Shown in pieces: positions 19,501 to 26,781 of a stretch of 64,000 nucleotides of DNA. Position numbers and translations under genes: made by a program. Where the stretch lies: positions 248,001 to 312,000 of the forward strand of contig NZ_JAJCXB010000001.1 in NCBI RefSeq assembly GCF_020564935.1, written 5' to 3'. The stretch is from Streptomyces pinistramenti (GTDB taxonomy: Bacteria > Actinomycetota > Actinomycetes > Streptomycetales > Streptomycetaceae). The notes beneath the pieces were generated by a model. That model saw only the letters and a program-made list of their open reading frames with translations, ran no database searches and was not told the origin of the DNA. Every line of letters begins with the position of its first letter. The first letter of the stretch is position 1.

Positions 19501-19756
19501 GCACGCCGAGCAGCACGCAGACCAGCTGCCAGGACCGCGGCAGGCACACCGCGACGGCCTGGCCGGGGCGTATCCCGTGGCGGCGCAGGGCGGCGGCGAC
19601 GGCCGCGCTCAGCCTGTCGAGCCCGGCCCGGTCGAGCGCCGGCCCGCCGTCCACGACCGCGGGCGCGTGCGGCGCGCGCCGCACACCGGCCAGCACCGCA
19701 GCCGCCAGCCCCGCTGCCGCCGGCGATGCGGGCGTCCCGGGGGCGTCGGCAGTCAT
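10517..19756 (-). CDS. Hybrid NRPS-PKS: A-PCP-C-A-PCP-KS-KR-ACP-TE (AT-less)
   Basis: This is a 3079-residue megasynthase. Domains in order: A1 (SGSTGRPKG near 167), PCP1 (GGDSLKALRL, Ser near 559), C (HHIAVDG near 745), A2 (SGSTGTPKG near 1217), PCP2 (VGATSLDL, near 1607), KS (ACASS Cys near 1827; EAHGTA and KSQIGH following), KR (GGTGGIG near 2496, Tyr in DYAAAN near 2627), ACP (GADSLTF, near 2773) and TE (GWSFGAW near 2913, His in SHYDLV near 3052). About 390 residues lie between KS and KR with no AT active-site motif, so malonyl loading must come in trans. Hand-read specificity codes suggest a branched aliphatic amino acid for A1 and proline for A2. The product would be an Xaa-Pro dipeptide extended by one reduced malonate unit and released by TE. 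The ATG overlaps the preceding NRPS stop (ATGA) and has GGGAGG upstream. Confidence 0.93.
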   Translation of the reverse strand: MTADAPGTPASPAAAGLAAAVLAGVRRAPHAPAVVDGGPALDRAGLDRLSAAVAAALRRHGIRPGQAVAVCLPRSWQLVCVLLGVLRTGAVVVPLDAQSPPERRAHILRDAGAMVLVHDAAPDEALPTAVTQLTSSALLAAADAPGGLPDRPAEAPPAPSDGPPVAVLFYTSGSTGRPKGVEVRDAGVLRLARDGYLDLVEGARYACLSNPAFDALSFEVWVPLLTGGCCVILADEDVQTPDALAAALRREDVDTLFVTTALFNAVTHEVPDCFSSVRQVLIGGEQLNARAVSRWYRHNAATSATRLFNVYGPTESTTFALCHPIPRDFDGDVVPLGEALPGTGTLLVADGTRPARPGEAAELYLSGDGLAAGYRNLPDETARRFVTLPWHDAGRTRWYRTGDLVRRDGAGLLTYLGRADRQVKVRGFRIEPGEVERCLESHPKVRQAYVCTRRDTAGAGELLAYLVPDGELSFERFERHLAAGLPAYMRPHHLHLVDALPRTANGKIDEDALRSRGVRPWRPAGGTDTGTTPWQRELLDLAGDVLGATDLRLDDRWIPLGGDSLKALRLRFEVRRRYGCDVPQSLVIGSDLGALAAAVAAGRAAGDRVHPPLPAPVAGRDSAPATCEQQRLWLLQQRAPQSRAYDVPLAFRIRGDLDVPALRRALRRLVARHPALRTAFEATSGGLVQRVSEPYDPWRQIVTDDGEGEEAAARQLARDPFDLADPRMLRAGLLPRDGGGTLLLHLHHIAVDGWSLNVLFHDLSTGYAAALRDGEDPAAERPQDGTPTPLDLALWQADWHTHDAYRTQRAELRAYYDGLEPPSPALEPLHTANRPTARLVRTSLDPVRRTALDRLTAELGLTRFHVLLSAYAWSLYGVTGQARPVIAAPVAGRPLPDFESSVGMFANTVLLPVSLDPAAELSDQIRMLSTAVQTVLDRQDVGLADVLDGRGVRTGGTPFDFLFVLENTDFGALALQDCDSRPEFLQPTEAKCPLTLSVVEHENGFDCLWEYADDHFDPADIEALADLFVQGLDRLAAGGTGTLADVVAPYRRALAGPGLGTPATPAFATVADGFARQVRRAPHAPAVTHGDRTLSYRELDAQAAALAAELRARYPLPAADAPACVALHLPPSVEHVVALLALARLNVTAVPLDPSYPPALLRQVLGRIEPLCVLLPPGEESAIDAVAGPDLPRHPVTLPQHPPAPQDPEPHQGLRPLYILFTSGSTGTPKGVRVPDRTLCNLLSWQAEEGGLGGPAVTQQFSMLSFDVSFQEIFTTLCGGGLLHLIRPGWRQDVPALLEQLEAAAVERVFLPYVALNLLAEHGVRLGRYPSRLREVVTAGEQLVCTDAIRRWFAGLSGARLCNHYGPTETHVVSGLCLDGDPARWPDRPAIGRPVANAHLRVADEDGQPLPPGRTGHLLIGGPMAAPCYVGDDALNRTRFTADGESGTFYRSGDLARFDRQGLLHYAGRDDEQVKVSGHRVELGQIEAALLRHPRIVQAVVVLDGAQLVACLQWRDGAAPPTGLDTHLAALLPAHLRVHRFRRLHTLPRTPSGKLDRRAALAASTEEAGAAAGTEQAPVLPAHEARLSELFAEATGRSVAPEQRFFDVGATSLDLMRFHLRCVAEPDLDFTIPDLFEHVTIRALGRFLDGRSRAAGEEAPAAAVSVTPSAWNEPIAVIGMAVRLPGARDLGAFWELVESGARGIEHFDAPDGTVGARSQMDGLLDFDPGHFGISRQEARLMDPQQRHLLMSCVEALAHAGIADPAVRRVGLVAGCGENTYFQEMLREGDPAALPDSFQLALHHDKDFLATKAAYHLDLTGPALTVQAACASSLAGVHVAAGLLRQGDADVMLAGGVLVDTRLSDGYTYRPQHIFSPDGHCRPFSDDAGGTIGASGVGVVVLKRLSQARRDGDTVYAVVTGSALNNDGADKMSYSAPSLAGQREVIRTALERSGRSSADLGYVEAHGTATRLGDPVEVGALRQAFGLTESGRCALSSVKSQIGHLGAAAGVVGLVRAALAVHHGLIPPNVGFRRLNPHIGDDPAPFHIPAGSAPWPSGRPRVAAVSSFGIGGTNAHLILEQGAPAGPAAGPDTVPCLVLSSRSAAGLRAEATRIAAYLSARPDSYEQVLRHLQAGRPAHRWRAAAVCPDAASAVAWLRTATGTQVTPGDQAPLGTDRPFAPDLAPERLAAAWTAGHPVRWPAGGAQAPWDFPPPAFDLSAHDFPRPAPGTPDGPSDGAHRLPADRWLHQPAWTRLKRAHTRTDQASSRTLVIMTATPAEAADWHGLAPAYGRVVRVLAGDSFARCADDVYTVDPADAASLGLLLRALREAAPAGLDWLHALPLSVRGEVGDTALARARWACLDTPAALVRALAEHAEHAEAAGPARVWWLSHRAQPVEGAVERPELGLLAGAVDVPRQETGLATCWLDLPTPRPAHWAAALVSVLADEHGEDADPPPRRLALRSGYWWHATPQPVAAPAPQSCRPVGAGARWLVLGGTGGIGSSIAAHLLETTDCHVVLVSRRANLPTALVRWADRVELLAADLAEEPPERVRARIEQDGLRIDGIVHAAGVASGALLVRRDADAMRHGTAAKLHGALLMEGLIATHRPAYAVYCSSMSAWYGGTGQFDYAAANGLLDAFAQYRPGPSDDTVRIAVDWDIWSDVGMAGDALPHDTRHRAHLTVGLTADEGRRVFADALRRQLPHLLVSTTDLDHARSFYEPAGPAPAPATATATAETTNPGPAPGALPTAAELTGLLCRLLGADSLDPSSSLYDLGADSLTFLELITDLHDRYGIELELSRFSHRVSLDEIRAHLHAAARTEAPGDDPVRLEIWQAGTGRDVLCLVHPVGGDIQAYRPLVTALDPRLTVCLIADPALHDPGLPPWPLTERAARYHAALEARFPHGTWRRRLAGWSFGAWVALSMAAAAEAETAPVDHVYLLDPPPPGAGPVLGGYDEQQIRTVFAHELARQDTGRPLGDEAQQYADRLTRCCRANLHSMADHRLPRLARTASTLWLAGLPTPGLPVPGSPDVQAAAWEALLPRPSSLHHLETSHYDLVRPPQVKHVSEAVNADTPRTDGR

Positions 19757-22700
19757 CGTGCCTCCCTGACCGGGGCGGTGGCGTCCGGCTGTGCGGGCCG
19801 GGTCACCGGCGGTGGCGCGCACCGCTCCAGTTCGCGTTCGAGCACGGCGGCGATCAGCGGCGCCTCGGTGTTCTCCAGCATTTCCCAGTGGCCGCAGTCC
19901 ACCGGCTCCACGTGGTAGCCGCCGCCGGCCCGCCGGTGCCAGAACGTCCGCACGGCGTCGAGGAACGCCTCGTCCGCGCCCCCGCCGGCCGCTTGTAGCA
20001 GCACCAGCCGCGCCGCGGAACGGGCGGGGACGTGCTCGCGCGCCGTCATGCGGTTGTGGTTGTAGATGCGGAAGTACTGCTCGATCTGCTCGTCGTCGAT
20101 GCCGGGGTACATGCCGTTGAAGCGGACGAGCTTGTCGCGGAACTCGGCCATGTCCACCGGTGTGACGGCGGCGCGCTCTGCGGGGTCGTCGGTGGCCTGC
20201 GTGTCGAGCAGGACCACGCTGACACCGGTCCTGCCCGCATCGGCCAGGCGGCGCCCCATCTCATGGGCGACGAGACCGCCGTAGGAGAGACCGGTCAGCA
20301 CCAACGGGCCGTCCCCCAGCGGCTCGATGAGCCGCAGATACGCCTCCGCCATGGCCTCGACACTGGGCAGGAACGATTCGCCCGGATTGACCCCCGGCGA
20401 CTGTATGCCGTACAGGCCGACGCTGTCCGGCAGCACCTTGGCCAGCGAGAGGTAGCAGAAGGCGGTCCCGCCGCCAGGGTGCACGCACACCACGCGACGG
20501 CCGCTCGAACCGGCCCGGAACGCAATGAGGTTGCTCGCCGGACGCCCGGCCGCGCCCCGCCTGATGAGCCCGCCGAGGTCCTCGATGGTCGGGTGCAGCA
20601 TGATGTCGCGGACGGCAACCGTCTCGCCCAGCCGCTCCCGCACCCCGTGCGCCATCTTGATCGCGGACAGGGACGTGCCGCCCAGGTCGAAGAAGCTGTC
20701 GCTGATGCCGATGTCCTCGGTCAGCAGGATCTCCTGCCACATCTGATAGAGGCTCAGCTCTATGTGGTCGCGCGGGCCGGCCACGTTGACCTGGGTGGTC
20801 GCGGCGGCACGTGCCCGCTCGACCAGGGCCGCCCGGTCGAGCTTGCCGCTGCGGTTGAGCGGCAGCGACGGGACCTCCACGAAGAGGGCGGGGATCATGT
20901 AGTCGGGGAGCCGCGCGGCCAGCAGGGCGCGCCATTCGTGCGGCAGGCGCGGAGGCGCGTCGCCCCTGCCGATGCCGGCCACCAGGCGCAGTTGCCCGTC
21001 CGTGTCCCGGTCCGCGAACACCGCCGCCTCCCGGACGCCGTCGAGCGCCAGGACCGCCGCCTCGACCTCACCCGGTTCGATGCGGAAGCCGCGCAGCTTC
21101 ACCTGGTCGTCCGAGCGGCCCAGGTACTCGGCGTTCCCGTCGGGCAGGCGCCGGGCCAGGTCACCGGTGCGGTACAGGCGCTCGCCGGGGACGAACGGGT
21201 CGGCGATGAACCGTTCTTCGGTCAGGTCGGGCCGGTGCAGATAGCCCTGGGCGAGGCCGGCGCCGCCGAGGTAGACCTCGCCCGCGACCCCGGCAGGGAC
21301 CGGCCGGAGACGGTCGTCCAGCAGATACATCCGCGTACCGGGCAGCGGCCGGCCGATCGGGCACTGCCGCTCCAGCGGCTGCGGGTCGTAGTAGGCGGTG
21401 CTGTAGAGGGTGGCCTCGGTGGGGCCGTAGCCGTAACAGACGCGCAGGCCGGGCAAGTGCTGCGTCAGGCGGTACAGCGCCATCTCGGGCAGCGACTCCA
21501 CGCCGGTCAGGAGCCGCCGCAGACGCAGCCCGGCCAGGCGCCGCGCGGGATCCTCGTCGATCCACTTGACGTAAGCGGGCGGCAGAAAAGCCTGCCCGAT
21601 CCGGTGCTCCCGCATCCACGCCAGCAGCGCCTCGGGGTCGCCCCGCAGGTCGTCGGGGACCAGGTGCAGGGTGCCGCCCGTGGTGAGCGGCAGCAGCAGC
21701 TCGTGCACGGACGCGTCGAAGCCGATGCCGGACCACGCCGACGACGCCTCGCCCGGCTCTGCCCCCATCCTGGCGAGCCAGGTGTCGAAGAGGTTCAGGA
21801 CGGCGGTGTGCGGCACCGCGACGCCCTTGGGGCGGCCGGTGGAACCCGAGGTGTAGATCACGTACGCCGGTTGCGAGGCCGGTATCCGCACGTCGGGTGC
21901 GTCCTCGCGGGTGGCCTCCGCCTCGACCGCGCGCAGGGAAGGCCACGGGCCGGGCGGGTCGTCCGCGTCGCTGAGGACGAGCGCCGGCGCCGCGTCCTCG
22001 GCCATCGCGGCCAGCCGGGCCGCGGGCTGCCCCGGATCGAGCGGGAGCCAGGCGGCGCCCGCCTTGAGGATCCCGAGAATCCCCACCACCAGCTCAGCGG
22101 TCCGCCCCGCGTGCACGCCGACCACCTGGCCGGGCCCTGCGCCGCGGGCCGCCAGCGCGTGCGCGAGGCGGTTGGCCCGCAGGTCCAGCTCCGCGTAGCT
22201 GTGCCGGACGTCGCCGCAGACGAGCGCCGGTGCGTCGGGCCGCAGCCGTACCTGGTCGTCGAAACGCCGCACGAGACCGTCCGGTGCGTCCGATGCGTCC
22301 AGTACGGCGGCCGGGCGGCCGGCGTCCCAGTCCGCCACCAGCCGCCGGGTCTCCTCCTCGTCCATCAACGGGAGGTCCGCGATGCCGGTGCCGGGCCACT
22401 CGGCCATCGCCGTCAGCAGATTCCGCAGATGCCCGGCGTACCGCTCGACCGTCGCCCGGTCGAACAGGGCGCAGGCGTAGTCGAGATGCCCGACGACGCG
22501 CCCGTCGGTCTCCGTCACCGACAGCGCCAGGTCGAACTTGGCGGCCGCGTCGGGGATGTCGAGCGGCTGCACGTCGATGTCCGGCAGGGTGAGCATCCCC
22601 TGCTGGTCGGAAACCCAGGCGCACATGGTCTGGAACAGCGGGGTGTGCGCGGGGCTGCGCGGCGGGTTGACCAGTTCCACGATGCGCTCGAACGGCAGGT

Positions 22701-23769
22701 CCTGGTGGTCGAGCGCGCCACGGACGACGCCGCGCACCCGCTTCAGCGCGGCCGCCGCCGTCGGCGTACCGGACAGGTCGACGCGCAGCGGAAGGGAGTT
22801 GACGAAGAAGCCGATCAGGCCCTTCGTGTCACCGTGGCCGCGGTTGGCCGTCGGGGTGCCCACCACGATGTCGCTCTGCCCGGTCAGCCGTGCCAGCAGG
22901 ACCGACCAGCCGGTGAGCACCGCGACGAACAGCGTGCCGCCGGACTTCCGCGCCACGGACCTGAGCGCCGCGGTGAGTTCCTCGTCGAGACAGAAGCTGA
23001 CGCGGCCGCCATGGTGGTCCTGCTCGGGCGGGCGCGGCCGGTCGGCGGGCAGCGGGAGGAGAGCGGGGGCACCGGCGAGCTGCTGCTGCCAGTACGCGGC
23101 CTGCGCGGCGAACTCCTCGCCCGCGGCCTCCGCCCGCTGCGCGCGGGCGTAATCGGCGTACTGGCGCACCGGCTCCGGCAGCGGATCCGGGATGCCGCTC
23201 ACCGAAGCGGCGTACAGGAGCCCCAGTTCGCGATAGAGCACCTCCATCGACCAGCCGTCGAAAACGGAGTGGTGCATCGTCAGCAGCAACACGTGATGCC
23301 GCTCGCCCAGGACGAGGAGGCGGGCCCGGCCGAGCGGGCCCCGGCGCAGGTCGAAGGGGGTGGTCAGCTCCTCGCGCTGCCGGGCGGCCAGGTGTTCCTC
23401 GGCATCCGCACGGCCCGTGAGGTCCTCCACGACGAGGGCGAAGCCGGTCCCGGGCGGATCGATGTACTGGACCACCTCGCCCCCGGCCTCGGCCAGCCGG
23501 CTCCGCAGCGTCTCGTGCCGGCGGACCAGCGCGTCGAGCGTCCGCCCGAGTACGTGCCGGTCGAGCGGCCCGCGCAGCCGGAAGGCCATCGCCTCGTTGT
23601 AGGCCTCGCCGGCGCCGGGCAGCTGCGACAGGAACCACATGCGCTGCTGCGGGAAGGACGAGGGGGCAACAGCGGCCGGTGGGGCGGGGAAGCGGGAGGA
23701 AACGGGGTGGGAGGTGTGCTGAGGCAAGGCTTGTACTTCCCCTCTACGGAGAATGGTGCGTTCACGCAT
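19753..23769 (-). CDS. NRPS module: C-A-PCP-TE
   Basis: This single-module nonribosomal peptide synthetase is about 1338 residues long. The C domain starts near residue 37 (SSFPQQRMWFLSQLP) with HHSVFDG near 165. The A domain has YTSGSTGRPKG near 636, followed by GYGPTEATLYS and the YRTGDLARR/GRSDDQVK cores. PCP is LGGTSLSAIK near 1028. The terminal thioesterase has GLSYGG near 1158 and DCGHWEM near 1290. A first-position C domain would either N-acylate its amino acid with a fatty acid or receive a peptide from the partner enzyme. The start is uncertain. ATG 23769 is used here. TTG 23727 has the best ribosome-binding site (AGAGGGGAA, nine bases away), and GTG 23886 would add 39 unrecognisable residues. 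It is the first gene of the operon and is coupled by ATGA to the hybrid synthetase. Confidence 0.9.
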   Translation of the reverse strand: MRERTILRRGEVQALPQHTSHPVSSRFPAPPAAVAPSSFPQQRMWFLSQLPGAGEAYNEAMAFRLRGPLDRHVLGRTLDALVRRHETLRSRLAEAGGEVVQYIDPPGTGFALVVEDLTGRADAEEHLAARQREELTTPFDLRRGPLGRARLLVLGERHHVLLLTMHHSVFDGWSMEVLYRELGLLYAASVSGIPDPLPEPVRQYADYARAQRAEAAGEEFAAQAAYWQQQLAGAPALLPLPADRPRPPEQDHHGGRVSFCLDEELTAALRSVARKSGGTLFVAVLTGWSVLLARLTGQSDIVVGTPTANRGHGDTKGLIGFFVNSLPLRVDLSGTPTAAAALKRVRGVVRGALDHQDLPFERIVELVNPPRSPAHTPLFQTMCAWVSDQQGMLTLPDIDVQPLDIPDAAAKFDLALSVTETDGRVVGHLDYACALFDRATVERYAGHLRNLLTAMAEWPGTGIADLPLMDEEETRRLVADWDAGRPAAVLDASDAPDGLVRRFDDQVRLRPDAPALVCGDVRHSYAELDLRANRLAHALAARGAGPGQVVGVHAGRTAELVVGILGILKAGAAWLPLDPGQPAARLAAMAEDAAPALVLSDADDPPGPWPSLRAVEAEATREDAPDVRIPASQPAYVIYTSGSTGRPKGVAVPHTAVLNLFDTWLARMGAEPGEASSAWSGIGFDASVHELLLPLTTGGTLHLVPDDLRGDPEALLAWMREHRIGQAFLPPAYVKWIDEDPARRLAGLRLRRLLTGVESLPEMALYRLTQHLPGLRVCYGYGPTEATLYSTAYYDPQPLERQCPIGRPLPGTRMYLLDDRLRPVPAGVAGEVYLGGAGLAQGYLHRPDLTEERFIADPFVPGERLYRTGDLARRLPDGNAEYLGRSDDQVKLRGFRIEPGEVEAAVLALDGVREAAVFADRDTDGQLRLVAGIGRGDAPPRLPHEWRALLAARLPDYMIPALFVEVPSLPLNRSGKLDRAALVERARAAATTQVNVAGPRDHIELSLYQMWQEILLTEDIGISDSFFDLGGTSLSAIKMAHGVRERLGETVAVRDIMLHPTIEDLGGLIRRGAAGRPASNLIAFRAGSSGRRVVCVHPGGGTAFCYLSLAKVLPDSVGLYGIQSPGVNPGESFLPSVEAMAEAYLRLIEPLGDGPLVLTGLSYGGLVAHEMGRRLADAGRTGVSVVLLDTQATDDPAERAAVTPVDMAEFRDKLVRFNGMYPGIDDEQIEQYFRIYNHNRMTAREHVPARSAARLVLLQAAGGGADEAFLDAVRTFWHRRAGGGYHVEPVDCGHWEMLENTEAPLIAAVLERELERCAPPPVTRPAQPDATAPVREAR

Positions 23770-24110
23770 GTTTCGAGCCGCGCGGAGATGTCCAAGGGGG
23801 CGCAGGCTGTCCAACGGTGTGCGGGGGTGGGGTGCGCCGGTCCGGACGTCTTCGGGCACGATGCTCAAGAGGCCGTTTTCGGTCACCTGATACCGGCGCC
23901 GACGCCGGTGAGGACAGGGGACCTGCGCACGGTCATCTGTGGAAGCTCATGGCAGTCGTGGCAGGTGGCGACAACGTTGCCAAGGCAAGTCGGGGGCGCC
24001 GGGGCGGAGTTGCACAGCGGGTACCAGCTTCCTCGTGAGCCGCACGGCGGACGTGCAGACATCGTGCCTGGCTGCGGGAACGGGACGGTGGGGACGCCGG
24101 GCGCACGGCG

Positions 24111-24140
24111 ATAATTGATCACGCTCCTATAGCCTGTCAA
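24111..24140 (-). promoter_or_regulatory. Near-consensus sigma-70/HrdB-type promoter of the NRPS operon
   Basis: Read on the minus strand, a perfect -35 TTGACA (24140-24135) is followed after 18 bp by AATTAT (24116-24111) as the -10. This AT-rich hexamer stands out in very GC-rich surroundings. A start site near 24104 would give a leader of roughly 335-375 nt before the NRPS gene. I infer that this is the main operon promoter. Confidence 0.6.
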
Positions 24141-24190
24141 TGGTCTTCCCGGGAGGGGAGAACTGGTCTTCCGGGCGATACTTCTGGCCC

Positions 24191-24221
24191 TTGACGCGAC
24201 GGTCAGGTGCATGGGTAGGCT
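24191..24221 (+). promoter_or_regulatory. Candidate promoter toward the conservon
   Basis: TTGACG at 24191-24196 and TAGGCT at 24216-24221 resemble Streptomyces vegetative promoter hexamers, with a slightly long 19-bp spacer. If active it would start near 24228 and give a leader of about 560 nt before cvnA, so a closer unseen promoter is also possible. Confidence 0.3.
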
Positions 24222-24792
24222 GTCGCTCCGTTTTCAACTACCTGCCTGCCGATGCCGGGCATGCTTCGGTATCCGGGCGGGCGGAACGGCGCGGGAGCTC
24301 GGCCGCGGGGGAGTCGAGCGGGCGCGGCGGGGGCCGTTCCCGCTCCGTGACGGGAGCGTCGGCCGGACTGAGCTTCGGCGCGGGCGCGGGATGCCGTACG
24401 GGCGTCATGCGCCGCCGACCGGCTCGCAGTTCCGGCCGGATATCCCCTTGACTTCCCGAGGATGCCTCGTACGTCTCTCGCGGGCGATGCGAGGGCGGAC
24501 GTCCCCGACGCGCCGGGCACGCCGTGCGGACCGACGGGCGCGGGCCCGGCCGGGCCGCCCCCCGGCGCCGCTCGCCCCGGTGGACCCGCCCCCCCGTCCG
24601 TCCAGCCTCGGACCAGCCTCAACTCCCTTCACCTGAACGCCAGTTCTCATTGATTCGTACGGCTGTGCCTCCGGCGCCCTCTCAGGGAGGTGGCGTGGGG
24701 TAGCGAAACCTCCAAGGGGCTCCGAACCCCACCCCTGCAACAACTAGCGTGCGTGCTCCGTGAACTGCCAACGGCCGATCCGGAGGGCGCCG

Positions 24793-26781
24793 ATGCCTAC
24801 CGCAATCCCCCAGGGGCCCGAGACGTCCCAGGAGACTCAGAGGTCCACCGGACCCCAGGGCTCCCCGGGGGCTGCTCCTGTACCGATGACCGCGCGGCGG
24901 CGGGAGCGTGAGGGCGGGCGGCACGGCCGGGCCTCGTTCCCGGAATCGGCTGCCGACTCGTCGATACGGTCCAGGCTGGTCCGGCTCACCCTCATCCCCT
25001 GCCTGCTCGTCATCGCCGTCTGCGTCACGGTCACCGCCTTCGTCGTCCGGGCAGGCGTCGTCCTCACCGGCACCGAAGGGGCGGTGCTCGGCGGCGGCCT
25101 CGCGGTGACCGTCGTCATCGTGCTCACCGCCGTCGCCGTCGCCAACTCCGAGGCCCGCGCCACCGCCGCCCGCTATGCCAGGCTGCGCCAGGTCTGCGCC
25201 CGCAGCCAGTCCGACCTCTACAACCTGCTCGACCGGGTACGCCAGGGCGAATGGCTCCAGCACCGCGACGCGGCCCCGGCCCCGCTGCCCAGCGGCGACA
25301 CCCTCGACCTGCTCGCGCACGAAGTGGCGGCGGCAGGACGGGCCGCCGAGTCCGCCGTCATCGACGCGGTCGCCATCGCCCGCAGCAACGCCAGCGGCAG
25401 CGAGCAGAAGGTCGAGGTCTTCGTGAACCTCGCCCGGCGCCTCCAGTCGCTGGTGCACCGCGAGATCGAGCTGCTGGACGACCTGGAGAACAAGGTCGAG
25501 GACCCGGACCTGCTCAAGGGCCTCTTCCAGGTCGACCATCTCGCCACTCGCACCCGCCGGCACGCGGAGAACCTCGCGGTACTCGGCGGCGCCATCTCCC
25601 GCCGCCAGTGGAGCCGTCCGGTCACCATGACCGAGGTGCTGCGCTCGGCCATCGCCGAGGTCGAGCAGTACCCCAGGGTCAAGCTCGTCCCGCCGACCGA
25701 GGGCACCCTGCGCGGGCACGCCGTCGCCGACGTCATCCACCTCGTCGCCGAACTCGTCGAGAACGCCTCCGTCTACTCCGCCCCGCAGACCCACGTCCTG
25801 CTCCGCGCCCAGCTGGTCACCGCCGGTCTCGCCGTCGAGGTCGAGGACCGTGGTCTGGGCATGGAGCCGGACGAGCAGGCGCGGATGAACGCCCTGCTCG
25901 CCGACCCCGAACACGTCGACGTCGCCGAGCTGTTGAGCGACGGCCGGATCGGCCTGTTCGTGGTCTCCTCGCTCGCCAGGAGGCACGGCATCGTGGTCCA
26001 GCTGCAGGGCAACATCTACGGCGGCGTGCAGGCCGTCCTGGTCCTGCCGAAGTCGCTGCTCGGCGCGGAATCGCACACCGGCGGCGCGGTCGACCGGGCC
26101 GCAGGACGACGTGAGGAAGCGGCGGGGGAGCGCGGCGCACCGGCGGGGCCGACCGCCCGCCCGGCGCTGCCGCAGACCGTCCCCGCGGCCCGCGGCCCGC
26201 TCGCCGCGCCCCGGCCGTCCGGCGAGGACGGCCAGGACACCCACGGGCCTGCCGGCCTGCCCCCGCTGCCGGTCCGCACCCCCGCCTCCGGGTACCAGAC
26301 CCCGGCGTCCGACCCCACGGACGAGAACGGCGAGAACAGCGACAACCGGCACTCAGCCGCCGCCTATCCGGCCGACGGCACCGCCTACCCGCCCGCGGCG
26401 GAGGAGCCCGCAGGCCCCGGCTCCGTCGTCCTGCCGCCCGCACCGCACGGCGACGACGACGGCAGCCGGCCCCACCTGCCGCGCCGCCGCAAGCAGGAGC
26501 ACCTCGTGCCCGAACTGCGCGGTGAGCCTGTCCTGCCGGGCACCGCGGACCGCGAAGGACCCGAACCGGAGCACGACCCCGGCCTGATGGCCGCATTCCG
26601 GCGCGGCATCAGCCTCGCCGACGACGCCTACGAAGCCGGCCACTCCGCCGGCGGCAACGACTTCAGCCCCACCCAGAGCGGCGTGTTCGGCAGCCTGGGC
26701 GGCAACGACCTGTTCTACGAACCCGACCACGAGGCCCCGCCGGCCCGCCCCCGAGGAGACGACCACAACCATGGTGAGTGA
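24793..26781 (+). CDS. cvnA: Conservon sensor-kinase-like protein CvnA
   Basis: This 662-residue membrane protein has two transmembrane helices near residues 70-90 and 100-120, a central coiled/phosphoacceptor-like region (FQVDHLATRTRRHAENLAVLGG) and a GHKL ATPase domain with N-box HLVAELVENASVYS and G1 loop DRGLGM. The last 220 residues are a proline-rich, presumably disordered tail. Streptomyces conservons (cvnA-B-C-D) assemble a membrane complex resembling a eukaryotic G-protein-coupled receptor module, with CvnA as the sensor. The ATG at 24793 has GGAGGG five bases upstream. The tail overlaps cvnB by 11 bp, so the genes are co-translated. Confidence 0.93.
   Translation: MPTAIPQGPETSQETQRSTGPQGSPGAAPVPMTARRREREGGRHGRASFPESAADSSIRSRLVRLTLIPCLLVIAVCVTVTAFVVRAGVVLTGTEGAVLGGGLAVTVVIVLTAVAVANSEARATAARYARLRQVCARSQSDLYNLLDRVRQGEWLQHRDAAPAPLPSGDTLDLLAHEVAAAGRAAESAVIDAVAIARSNASGSEQKVEVFVNLARRLQSLVHREIELLDDLENKVEDPDLLKGLFQVDHLATRTRRHAENLAVLGGAISRRQWSRPVTMTEVLRSAIAEVEQYPRVKLVPPTEGTLRGHAVADVIHLVAELVENASVYSAPQTHVLLRAQLVTAGLAVEVEDRGLGMEPDEQARMNALLADPEHVDVAELLSDGRIGLFVVSSLARRHGIVVQLQGNIYGGVQAVLVLPKSLLGAESHTGGAVDRAAGRREEAAGERGAPAGPTARPALPQTVPAARGPLAAPRPSGEDGQDTHGPAGLPPLPVRTPASGYQTPASDPTDENGENSDNRHSAAAYPADGTAYPPAAEEPAGPGSVVLPPAPHGDDDGSRPHLPRRRKQEHLVPELRGEPVLPGTADREGPEPEHDPGLMAAFRRGISLADDAYEAGHSAGGNDFSPTQSGVFGSLGGNDLFYEPDHEAPPARPRGDDHNHGE

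Larger units (their letters stand above)
23770..24792. other. Long divergent intergenic region between NRPS operon and conservon
   Basis: This is about 1 kb without a supported gene. It holds the minus-strand promoter at 24111-24140, a weaker plus-strand candidate at 24191-24221, and the long leader of the NRPS mRNA. Small open frames exist on both strands, but none has a convincing ribosome-binding site or family motif. I see no riboswitch fold that I can name. Confidence 0.5.

Noticed and set aside
20032..24114. Very long plus-strand open frame (about 1360 codons) opposite the NRPS gene
   Set aside because: It is the antisense shadow of the C-A-PCP-TE gene. The protein is low-complexity Arg/Gly/Val-rich with no motif, while the minus strand shows clear NRPS cores. 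The same applies to long frames opposite the hybrid synthetase.
23883..24212. Possible 109-codon minus-strand gene or leader peptide before the NRPS
   Set aside because: It spans the predicted promoter itself, has no ribosome-binding site and no family resemblance.
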